Shown: positions 46,082 through 54,101 of the stretch, piece by piece | How positions within the stretch are numbered: position 1 is the stretch's first letter | How the letters are laid out: each line of letters opens with the position of its first letter | Assembly (NCBI RefSeq): GCF_001938565.1 | Contig: NZ_MSYM01000013.1 | Coordinates: 435,496-499,495 of the forward strand | Source: Rhodoferax antarcticus ANT.BR | Lineage (GTDB): Bacteria; Pseudomonadota; Gammaproteobacteria; Burkholderiales; Burkholderiaceae_C | Direction of reading: 5' to 3' | Length of the DNA: 64,000 nt | Position numbers and translations under genes: made by a program | The notes under the pieces: generated by a model | What the model was told of the DNA's origin: nothing | What the model saw: only the letters and a program-made list of their open reading frames with translations | The model's database searches: none

Positions 46082-46756
46082 ATGAAGCCTTCACTCTTTG
46101 CCCACCCAATCTCTGCTCCCGCGCCGCATGTACCCAGCAGCAGGCGCCTGAGCGCGTTGCCAGTCTTGGCAGCCCTTGCCCTGGCCACCGTTCTGACTGG
46201 CTGTGCCAGCCGTTTGCCCAACCCAACTTTGTATGTGCTGCACAGCGCGCCGCCGGTAGAAGCGCAACGGCAGGCGCAGACTCTGGCCGTGAATTCGCCG
46301 GAGGTCAGCGCCGCTCCCTGGCAACTGGTTTTGCCGGTGCGCCTGCCTGCTTACCTGGATCGCAATGCGCTACTGTTGCCTGAGGGTGCCAACGGCGTGC
46401 AACCGTCACTCACCCATCGATGGGCTGAGTTGCTGTCGAGCAGCGTGCCGCGCGTGTTGGCGCAAGACTTGATCACGTTGCGCGGTGAAGGCAGCGTCTG
46501 GAGCGCGCCGCTGCCCGCTGGTTTGGTGCTCAAGGGCCAGTTGCGTGTGGAAATCATCACGCTTGATGTGGCGGCCAACGGCCAGGCAGTAACGCTTTCA
46601 GCGCGCTGGAGCACGGTGGGCGCACCTGCGGCACCACGCGCCCACAACCTGAGCCTGACCGTGCCCAGCCGCTCGCCGGACGCTGACAGCCTGGTTAGCG
46701 CGCATCGGCTGGCGCTGTGGCTGCTGGCGCAGGCAATTGCCAAGACGCTGGATTAA
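46082..46756 (+). CDS. ABC-type transport auxiliary lipoprotein
   Basis: This 224-residue lipoprotein has a long signal region ending in the lipobox LTGC (Cys about 40), then PTLYVLHSAPPVEAQ and VLPVRLPAYLDRNALLLPEG, followed by RWAELLSSSVPRVLAQDLI. It matches the PqiC-like auxiliary lipoprotein family linked with MCE transporters. It completes the mlaE-F-D-lipoprotein operon and probably sits at the outer membrane end. No mlaC or mlaA gene is present nearby. Confidence 0.85.
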   Translation: MKPSLFAHPISAPAPHVPSSRRLSALPVLAALALATVLTGCASRLPNPTLYVLHSAPPVEAQRQAQTLAVNSPEVSAAPWQLVLPVRLPAYLDRNALLLPEGANGVQPSLTHRWAELLSSSVPRVLAQDLITLRGEGSVWSAPLPAGLVLKGQLRVEIITLDVAANGQAVTLSARWSTVGAPAAPRAHNLSLTVPSRSPDADSLVSAHRLALWLLAQAIAKTLD

Positions 46757-46785
46757 CTTTCATGGACTCTGAGCACCCTCTGGAC

Positions 46786-46815
46786 AAACCCGTGATTTCA
46801 TTCGTTACGGGTTTT
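46786..46815 (+). terminator. Intrinsic terminator after the mla operon
   Basis: AAACCCGT, a 13-base loop and ACGGGTTTT lie 30 bp past the lipoprotein stop. The stem is 8 bp and ends in four T. Confidence 0.5.
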
Positions 46816-46878
46816 GTACTGGCATTGTGTAGACAAGTGGCGTGATCCGCGACTAACCAGCCACGCACACCACCGCCT

Positions 46879-49131
46879 ATGAAAAGCAACAAACTCATCC
46901 TGATCGCACTGATTCTGGCCGCCGTGGTCGGCTTTGTGGCGCTGGATGGCGGGCGGTTTTTGAGTCTGGACTACCTGCAGCAGAGCCACGCCCGCTTTGC
47001 CGAGTTGTACGCGGCCCGGCCGCTGTCGGTGGTGGCGGGCTACTTTGTGATCTATGTGCTGGCCACGGCGTTGTCGTTTCCGGGGGCCACCATCCTCACG
47101 CTGGCAGGCGGTGCGGTGTTCGGGCTGGGCTGGGGTCTTTTGATCGTGTCGTTTGCGTCGAGCATCGGTGCCACGCTGGCCTTTTTGGCAGCGCGTTTTG
47201 TGCTGCGTGACAGCGTCGAGACGCGATTCGGCAAGCGCCTGGCCGACCTCAACGCAGGTGTGGCCAGAGACGGCGCGTTTTACTTGTTCACCCTGCGCCT
47301 GGTGCCGCTGGTGCCGTTTTTTGTCATCAACCTGGCGATGGGGTTGACCAAGATGCGCGTTGGTGTGTTCTATATCGTCAGCCAGCTCGGCATGCTGGCG
47401 GGCACCGCGGTGTATGTGAATGCGGGCACGCAGCTCTCCAAAATCACCTCGCTGCAAGGCATTTTGAGCCCGGCGCTGCTGGGCTCTTTTGTGCTGCTGG
47501 GCGTGTTTCCGCTGCTGGCGCGCAAGGTGATTGAGGCCATCAAAAAGCGCAAGGTGTATGCGCGCTGGCAAGCGGTGCGGCCGAAAACGTTTGACCGCAA
47601 TCTGGTGGTGATTGGCGCGGGTGCGGGCGGGCTGGTATCGGCTTACATCGCGGCGGCGGTCAAGGCCAAAGTGACGCTGGTGGAAGCGCACAAAATGGGC
47701 GGCGATTGCCTGAATTACGGCTGTGTGCCGAGCAAGGCGCTGATCAAAAGCGCCCGTGTGGCGCACCAAATGAAGCATGCTCATCGCTACGGTTTAGAGA
47801 GCTACTCGCGCTTATCCGATAAGGGCCAGAGGCCAATTTCGTTTAAAAGTGTGATGGCGCGGGTACAGGCCGTGATTGCCGCCATTGCGCCGCATGACAG
47901 CGTTGAGCGCTACACCAGTCTGGGCGTGGAGGTGTTGCAGGGCCACGCCAAAATCATCAACCCCTGGACGGTTGAAATTGCCTTGAGCGATGGCGCACGG
48001 CAATTGCTGACCACCCGCAACATCGTCATTGCCGCGGGTGCGCGGCCGTTTGTACCGCCGCTGCCGGGGCTCTCGGAGGTGGCTTATGTCACCAGCGACA
48101 CGCTGTGGGAGCGTTTTGCCGAGTTGGATGAGGCGCCCAAGCGCTTGCTGGTGCTGGGCGGTGGGCCGATTGGTTGCGAGCTGGCGCAAAGCTTTGCCCG
48201 CCTGGGTTCGAAGGTCACGCTGGTCGAAATGGCCCCGCGCCTGCTGATGCGTGAAGACCTTGAGGTCTCCGGCGTGGTGATGGATGCTTTGCGCGCTGAC
48301 GGCGTGCGGGTGCTGACTGGCCACAAGGCGCAGCGGGTTGAGAGGCTTCCCGCTGGCGCCAGCGCCGACCTTGCTGGCAACGCCGTCACCCAGCCTGCGA
48401 AAGCAACCCGCTCATTACCCGCTGGCGGTGTGCTGGTGGTGGAGCATCAAGGGGTTGAGCTGCGCATTGAATTCGACCAACTGCTGTGCGCGGTTGGCCG
48501 GGCGGCGCGCCTCACGGGTTATGGGTTGGAAGACATTGGCATTGCGGTCGGCAAAACGGTTGAGACCAACGATTATTTACAAACCCTCTACCCGAATATC
48601 TACGCGGTGGGCGACGTGGCCGGGCCGTTTCAGCTGACCCACGTCGCCGCCCATCAGGCCTGGTATGCCGCGGTGAACGCTCTGTTTGGCGACTTGAAGT
48701 CGTTTAAGGCCGATTACTCTGTCATCCCCTGGGCCACCTTCACCGACCCCGAAGTGGCCCGCGTCGGCTTGAGCGAACAAGAGGCGCTGGCGCAAGGCGT
48801 GGCCTTTGAGGTCACCCGTTATGGCATCGACGACCTGGACCGCGCCATTGCCGACAGTGAGGCCCGCGGCTGGGTCAAGGTACTCACCGTGCCCGGCAAA
48901 GACCGTATTTTGGGCGTGACCATCGTCGGCACCCACGCGGGCGATTTGCTGGCCGAGTTCGTGTTGGCCATGAGACACGGCCTGGGTCTGAACAAGATTC
49001 TGGGCACCATCCACACCTACCCAACGCTCTGCGAGGCCAACAAATACGCCGCTGGGCAGTGGAAGCGCGCCCACCAGCCGGAGCGCCTGCTGGCCTGGGT
49101 GCGCAAGTACCACGACTGGAAACGAGGTTAA
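46879..49131 (+). CDS. Fusion of VTT/TVP38 membrane domain and FAD disulfide oxidoreductase
   Basis: This is a 750-residue two-module protein. Residues 1-225 are a TVP38/TMEM64 (VTT/SNARE-assoc) membrane domain with FPGATILTLAGGAVFGLGWG. Residues 235-750 form a pyridine nucleotide-disulfide oxidoreductase like mercuric reductase or lipoamide dehydrogenase, with FAD motif VVIGAGAGGLVSAYIAA, the redox pair C277/C282 in GGDCLNYGCVPSKALIKSA, and a C-terminal GTIHTYPTLCEANKYAA with the dimer-interface histidine. The C-terminal cysteine pair of true mercuric reductases is absent. A short segment (YSRLSDKGQRPISFK) is encoded by repeat copy M. The substrate is unknown. Confidence 0.9.
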   Translation: MKSNKLILIALILAAVVGFVALDGGRFLSLDYLQQSHARFAELYAARPLSVVAGYFVIYVLATALSFPGATILTLAGGAVFGLGWGLLIVSFASSIGATLAFLAARFVLRDSVETRFGKRLADLNAGVARDGAFYLFTLRLVPLVPFFVINLAMGLTKMRVGVFYIVSQLGMLAGTAVYVNAGTQLSKITSLQGILSPALLGSFVLLGVFPLLARKVIEAIKKRKVYARWQAVRPKTFDRNLVVIGAGAGGLVSAYIAAAVKAKVTLVEAHKMGGDCLNYGCVPSKALIKSARVAHQMKHAHRYGLESYSRLSDKGQRPISFKSVMARVQAVIAAIAPHDSVERYTSLGVEVLQGHAKIINPWTVEIALSDGARQLLTTRNIVIAAGARPFVPPLPGLSEVAYVTSDTLWERFAELDEAPKRLLVLGGGPIGCELAQSFARLGSKVTLVEMAPRLLMREDLEVSGVVMDALRADGVRVLTGHKAQRVERLPAGASADLAGNAVTQPAKATRSLPAGGVLVVEHQGVELRIEFDQLLCAVGRAARLTGYGLEDIGIAVGKTVETNDYLQTLYPNIYAVGDVAGPFQLTHVAAHQAWYAAVNALFGDLKSFKADYSVIPWATFTDPEVARVGLSEQEALAQGVAFEVTRYGIDDLDRAIADSEARGWVKVLTVPGKDRILGVTIVGTHAGDLLAEFVLAMRHGLGLNKILGTIHTYPTLCEANKYAAGQWKRAHQPERLLAWVRKYHDWKRG
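47793..47850 (+). repeat. Interspersed repeat copy M, inside the oxidoreductase fusion
   Basis: GAGAGCTACTCGCGCTTATC, then GATAAGGGCCAGAGGCCAAT and TTCGTTTAAAAG. The frame AAG GGC CAG AGG would contain a TAG stop if it matched the common GGGCTAGAGG form; here the T is C. Confidence 0.8.
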
Positions 49132-49135
49132 TGCC

Positions 49136-49246
49136 ATGGCACAACCCGGCTTGCATCCCGCCAGCGCCAAGGCCGCCGTCGCCGGCAGTCGCCAGCCGCT
49201 GCCCGCTTCGCGCCAAATCGGTGGGCATGACTTTTCTGGACGATGA
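49136..49246 (+). CDS. Possible 36-residue peptide upstream of the ATP-grasp gene
   Basis: This short frame begins MAQPGLHPASAKAAV, has GAGG eight bases upstream, starts 4 bp after the fusion gene stop, and its TGA overlaps an in-frame ATG of the next gene (ATGA at 49243). It could be a coupling leader. No homology is recognised. Confidence 0.3.
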   Translation: MAQPGLHPASAKAAVAGSRQPLPASRQIGGHDFSGR

Positions 49247-49257
49247 ATGAACGCTGC

Positions 49258-50688
49258 ATGAGCACATTGGTTTTATTCAACTACGACTGGGATCAGGTTG
49301 GTTTTGCGCGCAACGCGCCCAGCTATCCTTTTGAAACCGCAGGTTTTGATCTGTTTAACTTTCCAAGCAACGCGCATCTGGTGGGGTTTGATTTGCAGCG
49401 CTTTGTGGATCGGCTGGCGCGCCAGGCCCGCCGCCGTGGCTGGACAGCGGTGGTCTCCAACCACGAGCAGTTTGGCGCGCTGGCCGCCGGGCTGCTGGCC
49501 GAGCGCATGGGCTGGCCGGGCACGTCGGTGGCGGCGGTGCTGGCCTGCCAGCACAAGCTGTATGCGCGGCAAATGCTGCAAGAAGTCTGCCCTGAGGCCA
49601 ATTGCGACTTTGCCCCCTTGGACGCCGACTATGGCGCCCCGGTGCCTGACGGCCTGCAGTACCCGACGTTTGTCAAGCCGGTGAAAGCGGCGTTTTCGGT
49701 GCTGGCGCGCACTGTGCAAAACCAGTCCGAGTTGCACGCGCACACGCGCTTTGGCTTTTGGGAACTGTGGGTGATCCGGCATCTGGTGGAGCCGTTTGAG
49801 CGCATTTCGCAAGCGCGCCTGCCCCAAGCCGGTAGCGCCCACCACCTGCTGCTGGAAGAGCCGGTGGGCGGCGCCCAATACAACCTGGACGGCTATGTGT
49901 TTGCGGGCGATGTGCGCCTTCTGGGCGTGGTGGACGCCATCCACTACCCCGGCACCCAGGCCTTTATGCGGTTTGAGTACCCCAGTCGCTTGCGCGAAGC
50001 CCTGCAGCAGCGCGCGCTGGAGGTTGCGCGGCGTTTTCTAACCCATGTGGGCTTTACCCACGGCCTGTTCAACATGGAATTCTTTTACGACGAAGCCACC
50101 GACCGGCTGACGGTGATCGAATTCAATCCACGCATGGCGGCGCAGTTTTCTGACCTGTATTTGCGCGTGCGCGGTATTGACCTGCACCGCTACGCGCTGG
50201 CCTTGGCCCACGGACAAGACCCGGCCACCTTGCCGCTGGCGGTGCCCAGCGCGGGTGCTGCGGCAAGTTTCGTTTACCGCAGTTTCTCAATCGATACACA
50301 GGTGAGCCAACCCACCGCCGCGCAAAAAGAAGCCTTGCTGGGCGCCTACCCTGATGCCTTGCTGTTTGAGTTTCCCAAAACACCGAGCCAGATCGCGCGT
50401 GATTTCAAATGGCTGGGCAGCTACCGCTACGCCATCGTGCACCAGGCCGCGGTCGATGCGACAGCGCTGCGGCGTGACTGCGAGGATGCCAGTCGTCTGC
50501 TAGGCTGGCCTGCGCCGTATGCTGAGCCGTATGTCGAGCCTGATATTGAGCCGTGTGCCGAATCTGATGCCGACAACCCGGCAGTGGCGCATGATGAGCT
50601 GCCTGAGGCAGCGCTGGAAAAGCACTCTGACAAGGCGGCTGACGGTGCCCCCCGTAGTGGCCATTTGGCACTGACCAGCCAGTCTTGA
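49258..50688 (+). CDS. ATP-grasp family protein
   Basis: This protein of about 476 residues carries an ATP-grasp fold. YPTFVKPVKAAFSVLARTVQ holds the first nucleotide lysine, LLLEEPVGGAQYNLDGYVFA is the second region, and FNMEFFYDEATDRLTVIEFN, followed by PRMAAQFSDLY, is the metal-binding glutamate/asparagine segment. These enzymes make carboxylate-amine bonds. The C-terminal ~80 residues are acidic and contain repeats of EPY/EPC (YAEPYVEPDIEPCAESDADN), probably disordered. The product is unknown and no other pathway gene is adjacent. A start at 49243 is five codons longer and overlaps the preceding short frame. Confidence 0.8.
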   Translation: MSTLVLFNYDWDQVGFARNAPSYPFETAGFDLFNFPSNAHLVGFDLQRFVDRLARQARRRGWTAVVSNHEQFGALAAGLLAERMGWPGTSVAAVLACQHKLYARQMLQEVCPEANCDFAPLDADYGAPVPDGLQYPTFVKPVKAAFSVLARTVQNQSELHAHTRFGFWELWVIRHLVEPFERISQARLPQAGSAHHLLLEEPVGGAQYNLDGYVFAGDVRLLGVVDAIHYPGTQAFMRFEYPSRLREALQQRALEVARRFLTHVGFTHGLFNMEFFYDEATDRLTVIEFNPRMAAQFSDLYLRVRGIDLHRYALALAHGQDPATLPLAVPSAGAAASFVYRSFSIDTQVSQPTAAQKEALLGAYPDALLFEFPKTPSQIARDFKWLGSYRYAIVHQAAVDATALRRDCEDASRLLGWPAPYAEPYVEPDIEPCAESDADNPAVAHDELPEAALEKHSDKAADGAPRSGHLALTSQS

Positions 50689-50744
50689 GGCACTTTTTGC
50701 TACCCTTGCGCCACCTTCCAATCCCTTTTTCAGGAGACAATTTT

Positions 50745-51341
50745 ATGAAACCCATGTCCTGGTTGCGCCGCATAGCGGCTGTGGCGTTGCTGACCTCGCT
50801 GGTGGGCTGCGGCGCCATGATGGCGCAAAACCCGTCGGGCAATTACCGTCCGGTCAATGCCGTGTCCGACAACCCCGAAGCGCGCTTGCTGCTCAAGGGC
50901 GCTGACGTGACCGCCTACTTCACCCAGGGCAAGTATGAGCAGGGCAGCCCGCAGTTTCGCAGCAGCTACGAGGGCGTTGACTTTCGCTTCGCCAGCGCCC
51001 AGACCAAGGCGCTGTTTGACCAAGAGCCCGCTAAATATCTGCCGCAGTACGGCGGCTACTGCGCCAACGGCCTGGTATATGGCATTCCCTGGGGCGGCGA
51101 CGCCAACACCTTCAAGCTGATCGACGGCAAGCTGTATGTGTTTGGCGGACAAGGGTCCAAAGACGCGTTTGAGCTGGATGAGAAGACCAACCTGGCGCTG
51201 GCCGACAAATACTGGACCGAAGAAGTCAAGGGCAGCAACAGCCACCTGCAGCGCCTCAAACGCATGGTTTTCCGGGTGCCGCATTACAAAAGCGGTGACG
51301 AGCTCGCCAAGCTGGTCGCCGCCGCCAAGGCCAAGCCCTGA
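50745..51341 (+). CDS. YHS-domain lipoprotein
   Basis: This 198-residue protein has signal and lipobox LVGC (Cys about 22). The YHS-type domain appears as DVTAYFTQGKYEQGSPQFRS, then DFRFASAQTKALFDQEPAKY and LPQYGGYCANGLVYG. YHS domains are small folds found near metal and redox proteins. AGGAGA precedes the ATG at 50745; the frame is open further up but without homology. The function is unknown. Confidence 0.85.
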   Translation: MKPMSWLRRIAAVALLTSLVGCGAMMAQNPSGNYRPVNAVSDNPEARLLLKGADVTAYFTQGKYEQGSPQFRSSYEGVDFRFASAQTKALFDQEPAKYLPQYGGYCANGLVYGIPWGGDANTFKLIDGKLYVFGGQGSKDAFELDEKTNLALADKYWTEEVKGSNSHLQRLKRMVFRVPHYKSGDELAKLVAAAKAKP

Positions 51342-51356
51342 TCGTCAGGGTGGCCT

Positions 51357-51420
51357 GTTTTATAAGCGAAATTGCCCTCTGGCCCTTGTGCAGTAAGCGC
51401 GAGCAGCTATCAAATTTATG
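51357..51420 (-). repeat. Interspersed repeat copy N, ending on the patatin start codon
   Basis: The minus strand reads TTTGATAGCTGCTCGCGCTT, then ACTGCACAAGGGCCAGAGGG and CAATTTCGCTTATAAAA. The first bases of the element on the plus strand (AAATTTATG) include the ATG of the next gene, so it is its whole 5' leader. Confidence 0.85.
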
Positions 51421-52329
51421 AATCGGCGCGGGTCTCTGGCTGCTCTGGGTTGTGGTGCCGCCGCCGCTCTGGGTGGTTGTTCGCTGGAAACTGAGGAGGA
51501 GCGTGGTGGCAAACCCGCTCAATCCCCGCTGGCAGACGCCGACACCCCGGCTCAGGTCAACACCGGGCGCAGCTACCCGCTGGCCTGGTGCTTTAGTTCG
51601 GGCGGCCCGCGCGGCTTTGTGCATGTGGGCGTGCTCAAGGCACTGCATGAGTTGGGCCTGACGCCCGATCTGGTGGTAGGCAGTTCGGTGGGTGCGCTGG
51701 TGGGGGGCTTGTATGCAGCGGGCATGCCCATGGCGCAGATGACAGCGCTGGCGCTGGAGGCCAGCGTCATCAGCCTGTTTCGGCTGAACATCATGGGTCC
51801 GGGCTGGATCAATGTCGCCGGCGTGGCGGACTTGGTCAACGACGCGGCAGCGGGCAGGCGCCTGCAGCACTTTCCCACGCCGTTTGCGGCAGTGGCGCTG
51901 GCCCAGGGCAGCAACACTTTGATCGCTTTCAACTGGGGTAACGCCGGGCTGGCGGTGCAGGCCGCGTGCAGCATAGAAGGCCAGCTGGCGCCGGTGCGAC
52001 TTCGCGACCAGACTTACCTCGACGCCGACCTCGTCAGCCCGATGCCGGTGCGCCTGGCCAAAAGCCTGGGCGCGCAGCGTGTGCTGGCCATCGACGCTTC
52101 AGCTTATGAAGACCAGGCGCCGCCGGGTGCCGAAAGTTACCGTGAATCAGACCTGCGCAAACGCGCACTCACCGAGGCAGACGCCCGCCACGCCGATCTG
52201 GTGCTGCACCCTGAATTTGGTTACTACACCGGGGTCAGCCGCGAGTACCGCGAGCGCACCATTGAAGCGGGTTACCGCCAGACCCTTTTGCAGTCGAAGC
52301 CCTTGCTGAGGTTGCATAGTTCGCAATGA
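51418..52329 (+). CDS. Patatin-like phospholipase, lipoprotein
   Basis: This 303-residue protein has a twin-arginine-like start (MNRRGSLAALGCG) and lipobox LGGC. The patatin domain has the oxyanion loop SSGGPRGFVHVG and the nucleophile motif GSSVG (about residues 86-90). The catalytic aspartate motif, DGG/DGA in most patatins, appears as YLDADLVSPMPV, so the dyad is present but atypical. It probably hydrolyses phospholipids in the envelope. The start codon and leader lie in repeat copy N; no ribosome site is obvious. Confidence 0.88.
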   Translation: MNRRGSLAALGCGAAAALGGCSLETEEERGGKPAQSPLADADTPAQVNTGRSYPLAWCFSSGGPRGFVHVGVLKALHELGLTPDLVVGSSVGALVGGLYAAGMPMAQMTALALEASVISLFRLNIMGPGWINVAGVADLVNDAAAGRRLQHFPTPFAAVALAQGSNTLIAFNWGNAGLAVQAACSIEGQLAPVRLRDQTYLDADLVSPMPVRLAKSLGAQRVLAIDASAYEDQAPPGAESYRESDLRKRALTEADARHADLVLHPEFGYYTGVSREYRERTIEAGYRQTLLQSKPLLRLHSSQ

Positions 52330-52521
52330 ATTTAATTGGGTTCAGATTGCTTTGTCGCACAGGCATGTGCTCGCGCAGATTTTGTTGGTAGTTGGAAAGT
52401 TTTGGGGACATGAGAATCCGGTTTTCACCCGCTTGGAAAGCGCATCAAAGCCGTCCGAATCACCAAAACCGCTAGCCAGGTTGGTCCTTGGGGCGGCTGA
52501 CGATTTCTGGTACCCCAGTAT

Positions 52522-53051
52522 GACGGATAGGACATCCAACCGCATGAGGCCAAGTATCGCACCCCAAACCGTCCTGGAAAACCGGGGTTTTCCTGAAATG
52601 ACAGTCTGAATCCCCCAGAATCTGCGCCCCATCAGCGCCGGGGTCGACTCCGATGTGCTCCAGAATTTTGTGAATGTCGGCACTGAAGGTGGTGAAGGTG
52701 GTGAAGGTGGTGAAGGCAATGATGCGCATCTGGCCCCCACACATCGGGCAGATCAGCGGGAACACTATCGTAGATACGCGCAACCAGCGCGGCCCACAGG
52801 TCATGCGATGGTGGGCGAGGTTTGGGGGTGGCTTGTGGCTCAGGTGGGGCTCTGGCGCCTGCAGGCGTGACCACGGGGCTGTTCTCGACCACTTGCGCTG
52901 GCGGCACCAATTGGGCGATGCGGTTGATCAGCTCCAGGGGTGTGAGCACCAGTTCACCCGAGTACTTATCGGACTGCAGCGGCTCTGTGTGGCCTTTGCC
53001 ACAGCGGTAAACCAGATCAGCGCCGCGCGGCGCGCAAGCATCGGCCAGCAA
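52522..53051 (-). mobile_element. Decayed IS91-like transposase, C-terminal part, with terminal sequence
   Basis: On the minus strand LVYRCGKGHTEPLQSDKYSG, then ELVLTPLELINRIAQLVPP and, after a frameshift near 52760, ICPMCGGQMRIIAF are the C-terminal zinc-finger end of IS91-family rolling-circle transposases. The catalytic N-terminal part is missing. At 52522-52625 lies a ~104-bp sequence that also follows the right-hand remnant (63261-63365). A 9-bp unit has expanded inside (FTTFTTFTTF in place of FITF). The ~190 bp between the patatin stop and 52522 contain no gene and are probably part of the element. Confidence 0.8.
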
Positions 53052-53945
53052 CGGCGCCGGCGTGATCGATCTCGATCGCGACTACTGGGGCTTCAACGCA
53101 CGCTGGCGCTTGCAGACCGAGTGGCGCAGCGGGCAGCTCAATCTGAGCGCCGGCCTTGCGGGTGACCGGCAGCCCGACCTGCGCCAGGGCTTTGAGAACT
53201 TTGTCGGCTCACCGCTCAACCAATCCTTGGGCGTGCCGGGAAGACTCAAGCCCGACGAGACCAACCGCGCCACCACGCTTGACGCGTACCTTCGAGCGTC
53301 CTGGCAACGGGAAGACTGGACGTTGGAGGGCGGCCTGCGCCGTGTCAACGCCCGCTATAGCTCAGACGAAGTGTTTCTGGCCAACGGCAACCAGAGCGGC
53401 GCGACGCGTTTTAGCGGCTGTCTGCCCGTGGTCGGTGTGCGCTGGCAACTTGCGCCCCAGTTATAGGCCCACGCCGCTATCGGTCGCGGGCTGGAGACGC
53501 CCACGCTCAACGAAGCCGCTTACCGCACCGACGGAGGGACCGGGTTCAACACCGACCTTATCGCCTCGCGCACCACCAGCGCCGAGTTCGGCCTGCGCGG
53601 GCGCAGCGCGGCGGGCCTGTGCAACGCCACGCTGTTCGACATCTGCACGTGCGACGAAATCGTTTCAGCCGGCACATCCGCAGCGGCACCGCCAGCATCC
53701 CCGCCGGCAACCGCCTGCCGGACATACCGGAGCAGCAGCTGTTTGCGCAGGTGGACTGGTCGCCAGACCTCGCTACCAGCATCGGCGACGTGTTCACGCT
53801 GGAGGCCCGGCGCACCGGCCGAATGTTTGCCGACGATGCCAACAGCGCCCAGGCCAAGGCATACACCCTGCTGGGCCTGGCCGCGCGTTTCGAACAAAAG
53901 ACCGGTGCTTGGACCTGGCGCGGCGGTTTTGAATGGGCTCAATAA
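53045..53945 (+). pseudogene. TonB-dependent receptor fragment, broken
   Basis: A beta-barrel segment of an outer-membrane TonB-dependent receptor. It opens RDYWGFNARWRLQTEWRSGQ and contains FVGSPLNQSLGVPGRLKPDE. Reading meets a TAG at 53464 (RWQLAPQL then stop), continues as GRGLETPTLNEAAYRTDGGT, shifts frame near 53640-53680, and runs on as NRLPDIPEQQLFAQVDWSPD to FEWAQ before stopping. The plug domain is missing at the 5' end where the IS91-like remnant begins, and the terminal strand is missing at the 3' end. It is therefore not functional. Confidence 0.85.
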
Positions 53946-54101
53946 AGGTTGCGCTCAAAGTCCCAGTTCAGGTCCAAGTGAAACATGCTTTCCAGCAAAT
54001 CCTTCATGGCAACACCTGGAGCACTTGGCTCGCTGAGGTCAGGACCAGCCCACAGATTGCGCTAACCGATCCGCTTGCACGCTTGAGATCCGCGCAGCCG
54101 G

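Noticed and set aside
46798..47784. A 328-codon open frame on the minus strand
   Set aside because: It is antisense to the VTT/oxidoreductase fusion and rich in H, Q and R; an artefact of GC-rich third positions.
53946..54010. 22-codon minus-strand frame starting MKDLLESMFHLDLNWDFERN
   Set aside because: It looks like the start of some protein but stops at once at the TonB fragment junction; too short to support, probably debris of a rearrangement.
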